11,828 bases of DNA, taken from positions 1 through 11,828 of the forward strand of contig CAZQDA010000085.1 of NCBI GenBank assembly GCA_964592155.1, written 5' to 3'. Source of the stretch: Christensenella sp964592155 (GTDB taxonomy: Bacteria; Bacillota; Clostridia; Christensenellales; Christensenellaceae). The notes under the pieces are model-generated. The model made no database searches. It was not told where the DNA came from and worked only from the letters and a program-made list of their open reading frames with translations. Positions within the stretch are counted from its first letter, which is position 1; each line of letters starts with the position of its first letter. Positions 4,723 to 11,250 of the stretch are shown here, piece by piece. The position numbers and the translations under genes are program-made.

Positions 4723-5301
4723 TCAGTTCAGCTCGTCCAGCGTCAGGGCATAGCCCGGCAAAAAATGCTCCATAAAATATGTAACCTCCGCAAGCCGCAT
4801 CCCGCGAACCGCTTCTTCCGTGCGCGCGCAAGCCTTTGCAAACTCTTTATTACCGGCGTTCAGTTCTTCCATGCACTTGATATACGCACTCAGCCTGTCC
4901 GCCGCTTTCACAAGCAGCTTTACCTCTTCGTCTTCCTCTTGCAGTACATAAGGCGCAATCGCGGGTCTCATCTCCTCCGGCAGCATGGATACGAGCGTCT
5001 CTTCCGCGTGTCGTTCAATTTTTTTATAGGATTGCGTGATGTCTTCATCAAAATATTTGATGGGCGTGGGCAGATCGCCTGTGATCACCTCGCCCGCCTC
5101 ATGATAAAGCGCCGCGGCAAGCACATCTTTTTCACTCACAGTCCCGCCAAAATATGTGTTTTTGATCACACACAGGGCATGGGCAATGAGCGTCACCGTA
5201 AAGGAATGCTCCGCGACATCTTCCTCCATATTATTGCGCATCAGCCCCCAGCGCTTAATGTGTTTTAAGCGCGATAAATAGGCGTAAAAGCTTTTTTTCA
5301 T
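4723..5301 (-). CDS. HD-domain 5'-deoxynucleotidase (YfbR-like)
   Basis: Metal-dependent nucleotidase expected to remove phosphate from deoxynucleoside 5'-monophosphates in the cytoplasm. The 192 residues match E. coli YfbR in length and key segments: RLKHIKRWGLM (11-21, with the Arg-Trp pair), the metal His32 in EDVAEHSF, the core YHEAGEVITGDLPTPIKYF (66-84), and VKAADRLSAYIKCMEEL (131-147, metal Asp135). The HD pair reads His67-Glu68: the usual Asp is Glu (codon GAG), a conservative change that may alter metal preference. Glu71 and Asp76 are kept. The start is ATG at 5301 with AAGGTG six bases ahead. The upstream GTG at 5310 lies inside that ribosome site. Its promoter region is shared with the divergent thiT. 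Family membership is firm; exact substrate is inferred. Confidence 0.88.
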   Translation of the reverse strand: MKKSFYAYLSRLKHIKRWGLMRNNMEEDVAEHSFTVTLIAHALCVIKNTYFGGTVSEKDVLAAALYHEAGEVITGDLPTPIKYFDEDITQSYKKIERHAEETLVSMLPEEMRPAIAPYVLQEEDEEVKLLVKAADRLSAYIKCMEELNAGNKEFAKACARTEEAVRGMRLAEVTYFMEHFLPGYALTLDELN

Positions 5302-5311
5302 AGAAAACACC

Positions 5312-5348
5312 TTGACTTTTCATTTTATTTGGTGCTACTATCATAGCA
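5312..5348. promoter_or_regulatory. Overlapping divergent promoters for thiT (+) and the nucleotidase (-)
   Basis: On the plus strand, TTGACT (5312-5317) and TACTAT (5336-5341) with an 18-bp spacer point at the TPP riboswitch. On the minus strand, TGCTATGAT (plus 5340-5348) is an extended -10 pointing at the nucleotidase, with no clear -35. The two -10 regions overlap by about 2 bp, so the polymerases would compete. The plus -35 also abuts the nucleotidase ribosome site. Confidence 0.5.
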
Positions 5349-5360
5349 TAAAAGTAAATA

Positions 5361-5434
5361 CACTGCTAGGGGAGCTACGGCTGAGAAATGAAACCCTTCG
5401 AACCGGACACGGTAATGCGTGCGCGGGAAGCAAT
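5361..5434 (+). promoter_or_regulatory. TPP riboswitch (THI element) controlling thiT
   Basis: The conserved thi-box pieces appear in order: GGGGAGC (5369-5375), CGGCTGAGA (5378-5386) for pyrimidine recognition, ACCCTTCGAACC (5393-5404), GGTAATGC (5411-5418), and GCGGGAAGCA (5423-5432) closing the element. TGCT (5364-5367) pairs with AGCA (5429-5432) as P1. It is followed by a strong terminator hairpin and then thiT. In this class TPP binding turns off expression, here by transcription attenuation, so thiamine uptake rises when TPP is scarce. Confidence 0.93.
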
Positions 5435-5454
5435 ATTTGTCACAAACAAATTTT

Positions 5455-5488
5455 AACTCCTGCATTTTGCGGGAGTTTTCCTTTTTTG
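5455..5488 (+). terminator. Riboswitch-controlled attenuator before thiT
   Basis: The hairpin from aactcctgca (5455-5464) to tgcgggagtt (5468-5477) gives ten pairs including one G-U and a 3-nt loop, followed by ttccttttttg. It sits 20 bp after the TPP aptamer and 46 bp before the thiT start, the place expected for the expression platform. Confidence 0.85.
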
Positions 5489-5533
5489 CAGTGTACCTTT
5501 TACACTTTATGACACGCAAAGGAGTTTTTCTTT

Positions 5534-6229
5534 ATGTTTGAAGATTTTTCCACACTCACCCTGCCTGCAATCATCATCGTAAGCGTCATCATTGCCGCGG
5601 GGCTTATCGGTTATTTCCTGTACCGCAAAAAGACGTCGGGTGGCAAAACGATCACAAAAAAATCGCAATGGACCACCAAAGAGCTGACCACTGCGGCGCT
5701 GTGCATCGGCGCGTCGTTCCTGCTGAGCTTTATCAAAATTTTTTCTATGCCCAACGGCGGATCGATCACTCCCGCAAGCATGCTGCCCATGCTCGCCTTC
5801 GCCTATATCTACGGATTGAAAAAGGGATTTCTCGCAGGCCTGTGCTACGGCGTTCTTCAAATGATCCAGGAACCCTTTTTCGTTGCCCCCATGCAGGTGA
5901 TCCTCGACTATTTCCTGTCGTTTTCGCTTCTCGCGCTTGCGGGTCTTGCAAGAAAGAGCATTCTTCCGGGCATCATTTACGGCTGCGGCGCCAGATTTAT
6001 TTGCCAGTTTCTTTCCGGCTGGATTTTCTTTGGCATGTATGCGCCCGAGGGAGTGCCGGCATGGCTCTATTCCCTTGGCTATAACGGCGCGGTTGTGGGC
6101 ATTGAATGCGCAATTTGCGTTGCGATTTCGGCAATCCCCGTCCTGCGCAAGCTGCTAGACCGTTTGAAAAGAGAAAACGCGGCGCAACACGAGGCGTTTG
6201 CACAGCAGGCGGCACAGCCGCTTACCTGA
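5534..6229 (+). CDS. thiT: ECF transporter S-component for thiamine (ThiT)
   Basis: Membrane substrate-binding subunit for thiamine, working with a shared EcfA-EcfA'-EcfT energising module encoded elsewhere. The 231 residues have a core of about six helices from residue 48 on, with GGSITPASMLPMLAFAYIYG (75-94), YGVLQMIQEPFFVAPMQVILD (105-125), GARFICQFLSGWIFF (152-166), YAPEG and YSLGYNGAVVG (179-189). An additional hydrophobic N-terminal segment (about 11-30) followed by a basic linker gives a seventh helix not usual in ThiT. From memory of the L. lactis structure, His125 and Trp133 of the thiamine site align to Gln158 and Phe166 here, while Tyr146 and Asn151 align to Tyr179 and Asn184. AAAGGAG precedes the ATG. 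The TPP riboswitch upstream strongly supports thiamine or a precursor as substrate. Confidence 0.93.
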   Translation: MFEDFSTLTLPAIIIVSVIIAAGLIGYFLYRKKTSGGKTITKKSQWTTKELTTAALCIGASFLLSFIKIFSMPNGGSITPASMLPMLAFAYIYGLKKGFLAGLCYGVLQMIQEPFFVAPMQVILDYFLSFSLLALAGLARKSILPGIIYGCGARFICQFLSGWIFFGMYAPEGVPAWLYSLGYNGAVVGIECAICVAISAIPVLRKLLDRLKRENAAQHEAFAQQAAQPLT

Positions 6230-7031
6230 AAAACGCTTCCACCTTTCCATAATTTTCCAGAAGCTCGTCATACGACGAATAATCCGCCGGATAGACCTCC
6301 AGCATCATCATTCCGTCAAAGTTCATTTGCGCAAGACGCTCTTTCATCCCCTGCCAGTCCATCTCCCCTGCAAAGGGAAGGCAGGGGATGATCCCTTTTT
6401 GCGGATCCTTTTTAAAGTCGCATACATGCACATGCGCAAGGCGGTCTCCCATATCATCCATATAGGCAAACACGTCGTGGCCGGACTGTGCCGCCTGCTT
6501 GATGTCCAGCGTAAAATAAAGGTTATCGCTGCTTGTGTATCTCAGCAGCTCCTTTGCAAATCCCGGCTCGTGATACCAGCACCAATGCACGTTTTCATAA
6601 GCAAGCTTCACTTGATTTTCTTTTGCCTGCTCCGCAAGCAGACTGATTCTCTCTCCCACCCACTCGTAATCAAGGCGGAACGTTTTCGCACGTTTTAAAT
6701 ACATTGCGCCATGGAACACATAAACTTCCGCTCCAAGATTTGCAGCCGCGTCCAGCACCTCATGGTAGACGCAAAGCGCCTCTTCAAACTGCCGCCCGTG
6801 ATCGGAAAACAACTGTGGCTCAAACTGCGTACACAAAGAATGCACCGAGCGCACCCGTATGCCCTCCCCGTCGCAAATACGCTTGATTTCATCTGTAAAC
6901 GCTTTTTGATATTCCATTCTGGCTGAGAAAAAAATTTCGATCTCCTTCACGCCGAGCCTGGCAATTTCCCGCACGGCGTCTTCATTATACAGCTTGCAAA
7001 AAAAGCAGGCCGTAGACATTCCTGTTTTCAT
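6222..7031 (-). CDS. Sugar phosphate isomerase/epimerase-like TIM-barrel protein
   Basis: Member of the xylose isomerase-like/AP endonuclease family 2 superfamily. The 269-residue chain runs as a single (beta/alpha)8 barrel. Likely divalent-metal ligands fall in the expected strands: Glu146 in KLAYENVHW, Asp176 in YFTLDIKQA, His202 in AHVHVCD and Glu245 in MMLEVYP. His64 (RSVHS) and His107 (YVFHG) also match usual active-site positions. This pattern suits sugar or polyol isomerases and epimerases. The sequence lacks features that would make it a DNA endonuclease IV. The ATG at 7031 has GAGGGG ahead. The 3' end overlaps the thiT end by 8 bp in convergent orientation. No sugar transporter or kinase lies nearby, so the substrate is unknown. 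Confidence 0.85.
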   Translation of the reverse strand: MKTGMSTACFFCKLYNEDAVREIARLGVKEIEIFFSARMEYQKAFTDEIKRICDGEGIRVRSVHSLCTQFEPQLFSDHGRQFEEALCVYHEVLDAAANLGAEVYVFHGAMYLKRAKTFRLDYEWVGERISLLAEQAKENQVKLAYENVHWCWYHEPGFAKELLRYTSSDNLYFTLDIKQAAQSGHDVFAYMDDMGDRLAHVHVCDFKKDPQKGIIPCLPFAGEMDWQGMKERLAQMNFDGMMMLEVYPADYSSYDELLENYGKVEAFFR

Positions 7032-7064
7032 ACCTTACCCCTCATTAAAGTTCTGTCTTATCCT

Positions 7065-7113
7065 ATTTTATTTCTTTCCCCCCCTTTTGTCCAACCTCTT
7101 TTTATTATATAAT
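7065..7113. promoter_or_regulatory. Interlocked divergent promoters with a C7/G7 tract
   Basis: Minus strand, towards the isomerase-like gene: TTGGAC (plus 7089-7094), 18-bp spacer, TAAAAT (7065-7070). Plus strand, towards leuB: TTTGTC (7086-7091), 16-bp spacer, TATAAT (7108-7113), predicting a leuB leader of only about 40 nt with no room for a T-box. The -35 boxes overlap. A run of seven C (7078-7084) lies inside the minus-strand spacer, so slippage would change that spacing. Confidence 0.5.
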
Positions 7114-7158
7114 GAGAGGGCACTAAATTTTTGTATTGATATCGGAAAGGTGGTTCTT

Positions 7159-8220
7159 ATGGAATTTACAATTGCAAGAATTCCCGGAGACGGGATTGGC
7201 CCTGAGGTCTCAGCTGAGGCGGTGCGCGTCTTAAACCGCATCGGCGAGCTATATGGGCATACATTTCATTTTAATGACGCGGATGCAGGCGGCGTGGCGA
7301 TCGACAAGCACGGCGAGCCGCTGCCGGATTCCCAACTGGAAATCTGCCGCAACAGCGACGCTGTTCTGCTCGCGGCGGTAGGCGGTGAAAAATGGGATAA
7401 CCTTCCCGTGGACAAGCGTCCGGAAAAAGGCCTGCTGCGTCTGCGCGGCGAGCTTGGTCTGTTCGCAAACCTGCGCCCTGCCATCATTTACAGCGAATTG
7501 AAATCCGCCTGCCCTTTAAAAGATGAAATCGTGGGCGACAACCTCGACATCCTCATCCTGCGCGAGCTGACAGGCGACGTATATTTTGGCGAAAAGAGCG
7601 GCGACGACGTCACCTACTCGCAGGACATCATGAATTACCATGATTATGAAGTGGAGCGCATTACGCGCCTTGCGTTTGAGTCCGCGCGCAAGCGTAACAA
7701 AAAAGTGACCAGCGTGGATAAGGCGAACGTTCTTTCCACATCGCGTTTGTGGCGCAACACGGTGATACGCGTTGCGAAAGATTATCCTGATGTGGAGCTT
7801 TCGCACATGTATGTGGACAATGCCGCCATGCAGCTGGTGCGCAATCCCCGCCAGTTTGACGTCGTGGTAACGGGCAATTTATTCGGAGATATTTTGACGG
7901 ACGAAGCGAGCATGATTACCGGCTCCATCGGGATGCTTCCTTCCGCAAGCCTTGGCTCCACCAAGCTCGGCATGTATGAGCCCATCCATGGAAGCGCGCC
8001 GGACATTGCCGGACAGGGCAAGGCAAACCCCATTGCCATGATCCTCTCGTGTGCGATGATGCTGCGCTATTCCTTTGATCTGGAGCGCGAAGCGCAGGCC
8101 ATCGAGGCTGCTGTGAAGGCAGTGATTGCCAAAGGCGCGCGCACTGCGGATATTGCGGCGGGCGGCAAATTCGTTTCCACTTCGGAAATGGGCGGCCTGA
8201 TTCTTGCCGAATTGAATTAA
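7159..8220 (+). CDS. leuB: 3-isopropylmalate dehydrogenase
   Basis: Oxidatively decarboxylates 3-isopropylmalate with NAD+ to 2-oxoisocaproate, the third step of leucine synthesis, in the cytoplasm. The 353 residues match the family. Visible signatures are IPGDGIGPEV (8-17), the substrate arginines in LLRLRGELGLFANLRP (Arg94, Arg96, Arg106), Arg135 in ILILRELTGDVYFG with Tyr142, Lys188 in SVDKANVL, metal aspartates Asp220, Asp244 and Asp248 (GNLFGDILTDE), and the NAD-binding loop HGSAPDIAGQGKANP (277-291). The start at 7159 follows GGAAAGGTGG. The frame is open further upstream but has no ribosome site there. No leuA, leuC, leuD or ilv gene is adjacent. Leu94-Leu95 neighbours favour leuB over isocitrate or tartrate dehydrogenase relatives, though isolated copies should be read with some care. 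Confidence 0.93.
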   Translation: MEFTIARIPGDGIGPEVSAEAVRVLNRIGELYGHTFHFNDADAGGVAIDKHGEPLPDSQLEICRNSDAVLLAAVGGEKWDNLPVDKRPEKGLLRLRGELGLFANLRPAIIYSELKSACPLKDEIVGDNLDILILRELTGDVYFGEKSGDDVTYSQDIMNYHDYEVERITRLAFESARKRNKKVTSVDKANVLSTSRLWRNTVIRVAKDYPDVELSHMYVDNAAMQLVRNPRQFDVVVTGNLFGDILTDEASMITGSIGMLPSASLGSTKLGMYEPIHGSAPDIAGQGKANPIAMILSCAMMLRYSFDLEREAQAIEAAVKAVIAKGARTADIAAGGKFVSTSEMGGLILAELN

Positions 8221-8238
8221 AACCGGTCAATCGGAAAA

Positions 8239-8271
8239 CAAACGCCGTCTGCACACGCAGGCGGCGTTTTT
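8239..8271 (+). terminator. Bidirectional intrinsic terminator between leuB and the TrkA_C gene
   Basis: aaacgccg then ctgc (8240-8252) pairs with gcag then cggcgttt (8257-8268 region), a 12-13 bp stem with one T-G pair and an acac loop. On the plus strand it is followed by tttct. On the minus strand the stem has one mismatch and runs into TTTGTTTT. It begins 20 bp after leuB and is the only good candidate to end the convergent gene, about 110 bp past its stop. The rest of 8272-8378 shows no gene. Confidence 0.85.
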
Positions 8272-8378
8272 CTATGATTGCAGTGATTTAACTTCATTAA
8301 GAACGTTTAAGACAAATTGCGATAAAACTTTGTAATTTAAATCCGCGTATATACGGCGCACAATTTTTGCCGGAGCAA

Positions 8379-9122
8379 CTAACTTTCCTCGATCTTCTTC
8401 TCGACGTCTTCCGACGCCTGCCCGTCCTTCGTCACAGAAAACACCTCCATGATGTTCGTCAGCCGTCCAAACAACACCAAGTGGTCTCCCTTTTCAACCG
8501 TCGTGTCTTTCGTGATGTAGTCGAGAATTTCATTGCCGCGCTTGATGATAATAATATGGATTCCATGGCCGCTTGTCATGCCGGCTTCGCCCAGCGTTTT
8601 GCCTGCGATCAGCTCCGGAACGACATCCACCTGAATCCCTGCAATGACGCCTTTTGCATATTCTTCCATGACGCTGATTGCATTTACATTGCCGCGGAAC
8701 ATGAGTTTTTGCCCCAACCGTTCGATGAAATTATTGAACCGTTCGCGCACACCCGGCATGCGTTTTACAATCATAAAAACAACAAATAAAATTGCCAGAA
8801 TCACGGTCAGCGTCCACAAATCATCCTGTACCGCCCGCGGCAGGGTCATCACCACATTGACAAACACCGTAATAATCGTCACGGAAAAAATATATCCAAA
8901 CAGCATCACCGTGCGCGCAAGCCTCCGGCGCAAAAGCTTGGAAACCACAAGCTCGCTTTCCTTTGTCGTAAAGCCACTGTTGGTCAGCAGAGAAATGACC
9001 TGAAATTTTGCCTTTTCCTCCGTCATGCCCGTCATGCGGAACAAAATCGTAAAAATATCCACAATCAGAATATAGGCTACCGCAACGGCAAAAAAAAGTG
9101 CAATCGCAGCCGAAAGACTCAT
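8379..9122 (-). CDS. Membrane protein with C-terminal TrkA_C (RCK_C) domain
   Basis: A 247-residue membrane protein with three hydrophobic helices (about 5-28, 70-93 and 102-120). Between the first two lies a cytoplasmic or re-entrant stretch EEKAKFQVISLLTNSGFTTKE (35-55) that resembles a short pore-loop-like motif but lacks a K+ channel selectivity filter. Residues about 160-230 form a TrkA_C/RCK_C regulatory domain, seen in the VPELIAGKTLGEAG and EKGDHLVLFGR patterns typical of that fold, which binds small ligands such as nucleotides in Trk, Kef and related carriers. The start is ATG at 9122 with GGGAGG ahead. The frame stays open upstream but without a ribosome site. It stands alone with no TrkH- or Kef-like partner nearby. 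Function is probably ligand-gated ion or solute control; the transported species is unknown. Confidence 0.8.
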   Translation of the reverse strand: MSLSAAIALFFAVAVAYILIVDIFTILFRMTGMTEEKAKFQVISLLTNSGFTTKESELVVSKLLRRRLARTVMLFGYIFSVTIITVFVNVVMTLPRAVQDDLWTLTVILAILFVVFMIVKRMPGVRERFNNFIERLGQKLMFRGNVNAISVMEEYAKGVIAGIQVDVVPELIAGKTLGEAGMTSGHGIHIIIIKRGNEILDYITKDTTVEKGDHLVLFGRLTNIMEVFSVTKDGQASEDVEKKIEES

Positions 9123-9261
9123 TTCGTTCCTCCCTGCCGCCTGGCGCAATGTACATAACAGGCCTGTTTCTCTTTCCCTGCCATCAAAATCGCATTTTTG
9201 CATGCGCTGCGGAAAATGACCGCTGTTTTTTTTCTCATGACTTAACACTCCATTTCCTAGA

Positions 9262-9756
9262 TTATTTGACAAACGCCAAAATCTGCTTCCATGCCTCAAG
9301 TAATCGGGGCATGGAAGCCGCCGCATTCGCGGGGCTTGTGGACGGCAAAGGAATACACTCCCGCCCCGTTGTCATAAAACAATATTTTTGATATAATTCG
9401 TACGCCTTTTTTCCGTTTGCAAACACCATGCTTATTTGCGCCGTTTTAAAAATCCCTGAAAAATCGTTTGGTACAGGATTTTTGATCGAGCTATCCGCGC
9501 TGCCCCTGATGTCGCACGAATGCAGGACATCGAATAGGGCAATGCCGTGCGCAAGCAGCATTTCCTTTTTCTGCGCTATGGTTTGCGGCGTATTGCATTT
9601 CAAAAGTCTGCTCAACACCTCATAAAACCGGTTGCGCGGATTTCCATAATAAAAGCCCGTTTCGCGCGACTTTACAGAGGGCAGCGTTCCCAAAATCAAG
9701 ATTCTGGAGTCGCTGTCATAGACCGGTTCCAATGTGTGAATCACTTGCTGCGTCAT
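9262..9756 (-). CDS. DNA-deoxyinosine (hypoxanthine) glycosylase, uracil-DNA glycosylase superfamily
   Basis: Base-excision repair enzyme expected to remove hypoxanthine (deaminated adenine) from DNA. The 164 residues match the compact family-6 HDG group. Motif 1 is ILGTLPSVKSRETGFYYGNP (20-40), followed by RNRFYEVLSRLL, with Asn39 and Asn42 in the segment that holds the catalytic Asn of this family. ALFDVLHSCDIRGSADSSIKN (73-93) is the usual middle region. Motif 2 is PLPSTSPANA (136-145). The more usual RFW after the first motif reads RFY here. The ATG at 9756 follows GAGG. A TGC-TATAAT extended -10 lies just upstream. It is monocistronic, with 139 bp before the next gene. Family is confident; strict preference for hypoxanthine over uracil is inferred from motif type. 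Confidence 0.88.
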   Translation of the reverse strand: MTQQVIHTLEPVYDSDSRILILGTLPSVKSRETGFYYGNPRNRFYEVLSRLLKCNTPQTIAQKKEMLLAHGIALFDVLHSCDIRGSADSSIKNPVPNDFSGIFKTAQISMVFANGKKAYELYQKYCFMTTGRECIPLPSTSPANAAASMPRLLEAWKQILAFVK

Positions 9757-9782
9757 TTTTTACGCGCCTCTTTTCTTCTGCT

Positions 9783-9812
9783 ATTATAGCACAGCGCGAA
9801 TTTGCCCCGCAA
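9783..9812 (-). promoter_or_regulatory. Putative promoter of the DNA glycosylase gene
   Basis: On the minus strand, TTGCGG (plus 9807-9812) is followed after 18 bp by TATAAT (9783-9788), which carries the extended -10 TGC just ahead. It lies 27 bp upstream of the ATG and after the terminator of the preceding gene. Confidence 0.6.
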
Positions 9813-9828
9813 TGTATATTATTATAAC

Positions 9829-9861
9829 AAAAAGACGCCTCACCGTTACCGATGAAACGCC
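9829..9861 (-). terminator. Strand-specific intrinsic terminator after the UroD-family gene
   Basis: In minus-strand RNA, GGCGUUUCAUCG (plus 9850-9861) pairs with CGGUGAGGCGUC (9834-9845) over twelve positions using four G-U pairs, closed by a GUAA tetraloop and followed by UUUUUG. The plus-strand RNA would have A-C mismatches at those four positions and cannot fold as well, so it should act on one strand only. It lies 50 bp beyond the UroD-family stop codon. Confidence 0.75.
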
Positions 9862-9911
9862 TTTCCCCTTAGGATTCAGGAATATTACATCTGACCTGAT
9901 TTTCTTCTAGC

Positions 9912-11096
9912 TTATGCTTCATCCTTGAGCGGATAACTTCCATATTTTCTCGCTGTTTCCAGCATTGCCATAAAGTTGCGCATGGGCACCTGGCTGTGAA
10001 TGGTATTGCTGGAAGAAAGGATGTGTCCGCCTCCGGGCGATAATTCCCTGATCACTTTTCTGGTTTCGCGCACTACATCTTCTTCCGTTCCCAAATGCAG
10101 CACTTGTCCGCAATCCACATTTCCCATCAGCGTGACTTGATCTCCGTATAATTTTTTTACCAATGCGCCATCCATGCCCGCGCTCGGATCGACCGACTGG
10201 TAGCCGTCAAAGCCGGACTGCAATAAAAACTCATCCGCAAACTGCATGATATTTCCGTCTGTATGGCGTAAATAACGCATTCCCCTTGCATGCGCCGCCT
10301 CACTGAGCTTCCGAAACCTTGACGCATATAATTGCAGATACATTTGCGGCGAAATCATCGGCCCGTTGTTCCCCGCAAGGTCTTCCCCGTCAAAAATGCA
10401 ATCAACGCCCATTTCAGCATATTTTTCTATGAATTTGAGTCCTTTCCTCACCCTGTAATCCAGATATCGTTCGCACAATTCCGGTTCGAATGCCAGCGCT
10501 TCTAAGAAAAGCCCTCCGATCGCCCCCATGCTCATGGGTGGGAAATCAATTTCCACCACCGCCATGACAAACTTGTCCTTTCCGCACTGCTCCATAATAT
10601 ATTCCGCCTGCTTCCACGACCATGTATCGAGATCGACGGGGTCTTTTTCCAGCAGCTCGACATATCGTTTCAATTCTTCCAGTCCACCGCGATGGAAGTT
10701 GGAATCCGCGGTATGAAAGAGGTCCGTTGCCCTGTCATAATGATTGACGCTCCATAAACCTGTTTGCGCATCCTCAAATTTCCACGTCGTTTCCCCCAGC
10801 GCGACAGGAATCTGCGGATTTTTAAGCGGTGGGCGTTCAATCAAAATGGTATCTAGCTCCAGCTTCCGGTAAAGCTCGACAAGGTCAATGACCTCCTGCA
10901 TATAAAATTCCTCGCCCCTGCCCTGCATCAGCAGATTGCTCATCACCTCGCAGCGGATATATCCGCTCCATCCGGTATACGCTGTCCGTCCCAGTATCTG
11001 CGAGGCAACGGGCGAATTGATATAAAGCTCTGAAACCGGAACGCGGTCCGCCTCTTTGTGATCAAATGCCATGTTAACACGTTCTTTGCTTGTCAT
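9912..11096 (-). CDS. Uroporphyrinogen decarboxylase (URO-D) superfamily protein, methyltransferase-like
   Basis: A 394-residue cytoplasmic TIM-barrel protein of the URO-D superfamily, which includes haem-pathway HemE and corrinoid/CoM methyltransferases (MtaA/MtbA type). It begins MTSKERVNMAFDHKEADRVPV, the typical opening. Later marks are GVDCIFDGEDLAGNNGPMISP (230-250), LRHTDGNI (276-283), LMGNVDCG (323-330) and SPGGGHILSSSNTIHSQVP (353-371). His278 and Cys329 are candidates for zinc ligands. The third ligand, usually Cys in the SPG-C-G region of methyltransferases, reads Gly here. HemE arginine motifs are not seen, so haem synthesis is unlikely. Start chosen at ATG 11096 with GGTGGAGG ahead; the frame extends 18 codons further without a ribosome site. 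No corrinoid protein or MtaB lies adjacent in the window. Substrate unknown. Confidence 0.85.
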   Translation of the reverse strand: MTSKERVNMAFDHKEADRVPVSELYINSPVASQILGRTAYTGWSGYIRCEVMSNLLMQGRGEEFYMQEVIDLVELYRKLELDTILIERPPLKNPQIPVALGETTWKFEDAQTGLWSVNHYDRATDLFHTADSNFHRGGLEELKRYVELLEKDPVDLDTWSWKQAEYIMEQCGKDKFVMAVVEIDFPPMSMGAIGGLFLEALAFEPELCERYLDYRVRKGLKFIEKYAEMGVDCIFDGEDLAGNNGPMISPQMYLQLYASRFRKLSEAAHARGMRYLRHTDGNIMQFADEFLLQSGFDGYQSVDPSAGMDGALVKKLYGDQVTLMGNVDCGQVLHLGTEEDVVRETRKVIRELSPGGGHILSSSNTIHSQVPMRNFMAMLETARKYGSYPLKDEA

Positions 11097-11128
11097 GAAA
11101 TGATCCTCCACCCCTTTTATATGGGCAA

Positions 11129-11157
11129 AGTCTAACATTTGCAAACGCAACTTTCAA
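11129..11157 (-). promoter_or_regulatory. Putative promoter of the UroD-family gene with a cre-like site
   Basis: On the minus strand, TTGAAA (plus 11152-11157) is followed after 17 bp by TAGACT (11129-11134), 33 bp upstream of the start codon. On the plus strand, ttgcaaacgcaactt (11139-11153) matches the CcpA cre pattern WTGNAANCGNWNNCW at all positions but one and covers the spacer and part of the -35, a place suited to repression. Catabolite control is a suggestion from this match only. Confidence 0.45.
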
Positions 11158-11250
11158 CCGATTCTCGTGGTGACATTTTTACGTGTCTCGTTATTTTTTT
11201 TCTATATCCCGCAAATTTTTACTTGATGCGCGCGCTTTTCTCCAATCCCG

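Noticed and set aside
6994..7158. Upstream extension of leuB by 55 codons.
   Set aside because: The extension would run through the divergent promoter region and has no ribosome site, while ATG 7159 has GGAAAGGTGG and gives the standard family N-terminus.
8346..8355. Palindrome cgtatatacg between leuB and the TrkA_C gene.
   Set aside because: Only ten bases, no T run, and no promoter nearby; no function can be supported.
9157..9168. 12-bp palindrome aacaggcctgtt upstream of the TrkA_C gene as an operator.
   Set aside because: It is a single short palindrome with no promoter placed around it, within reach of chance.
9191..9232. Hairpins cgcat/atgcg and gcgg/ccgc followed by a plus-strand T8 run in the gap after the DNA glycosylase gene.
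   Set aside because: Stems are only 4-5 bp, and the stronger T run faces the plus strand where no gene ends, so I could not support it as a terminator for the minus-strand glycosylase.
9123..9326. N-terminal extension of the TrkA_C membrane protein overlapping the glycosylase gene.
   Set aside because: No ribosome site and unrelated composition. ATG 9122 has a strong GGGAGG and starts directly with a membrane helix.
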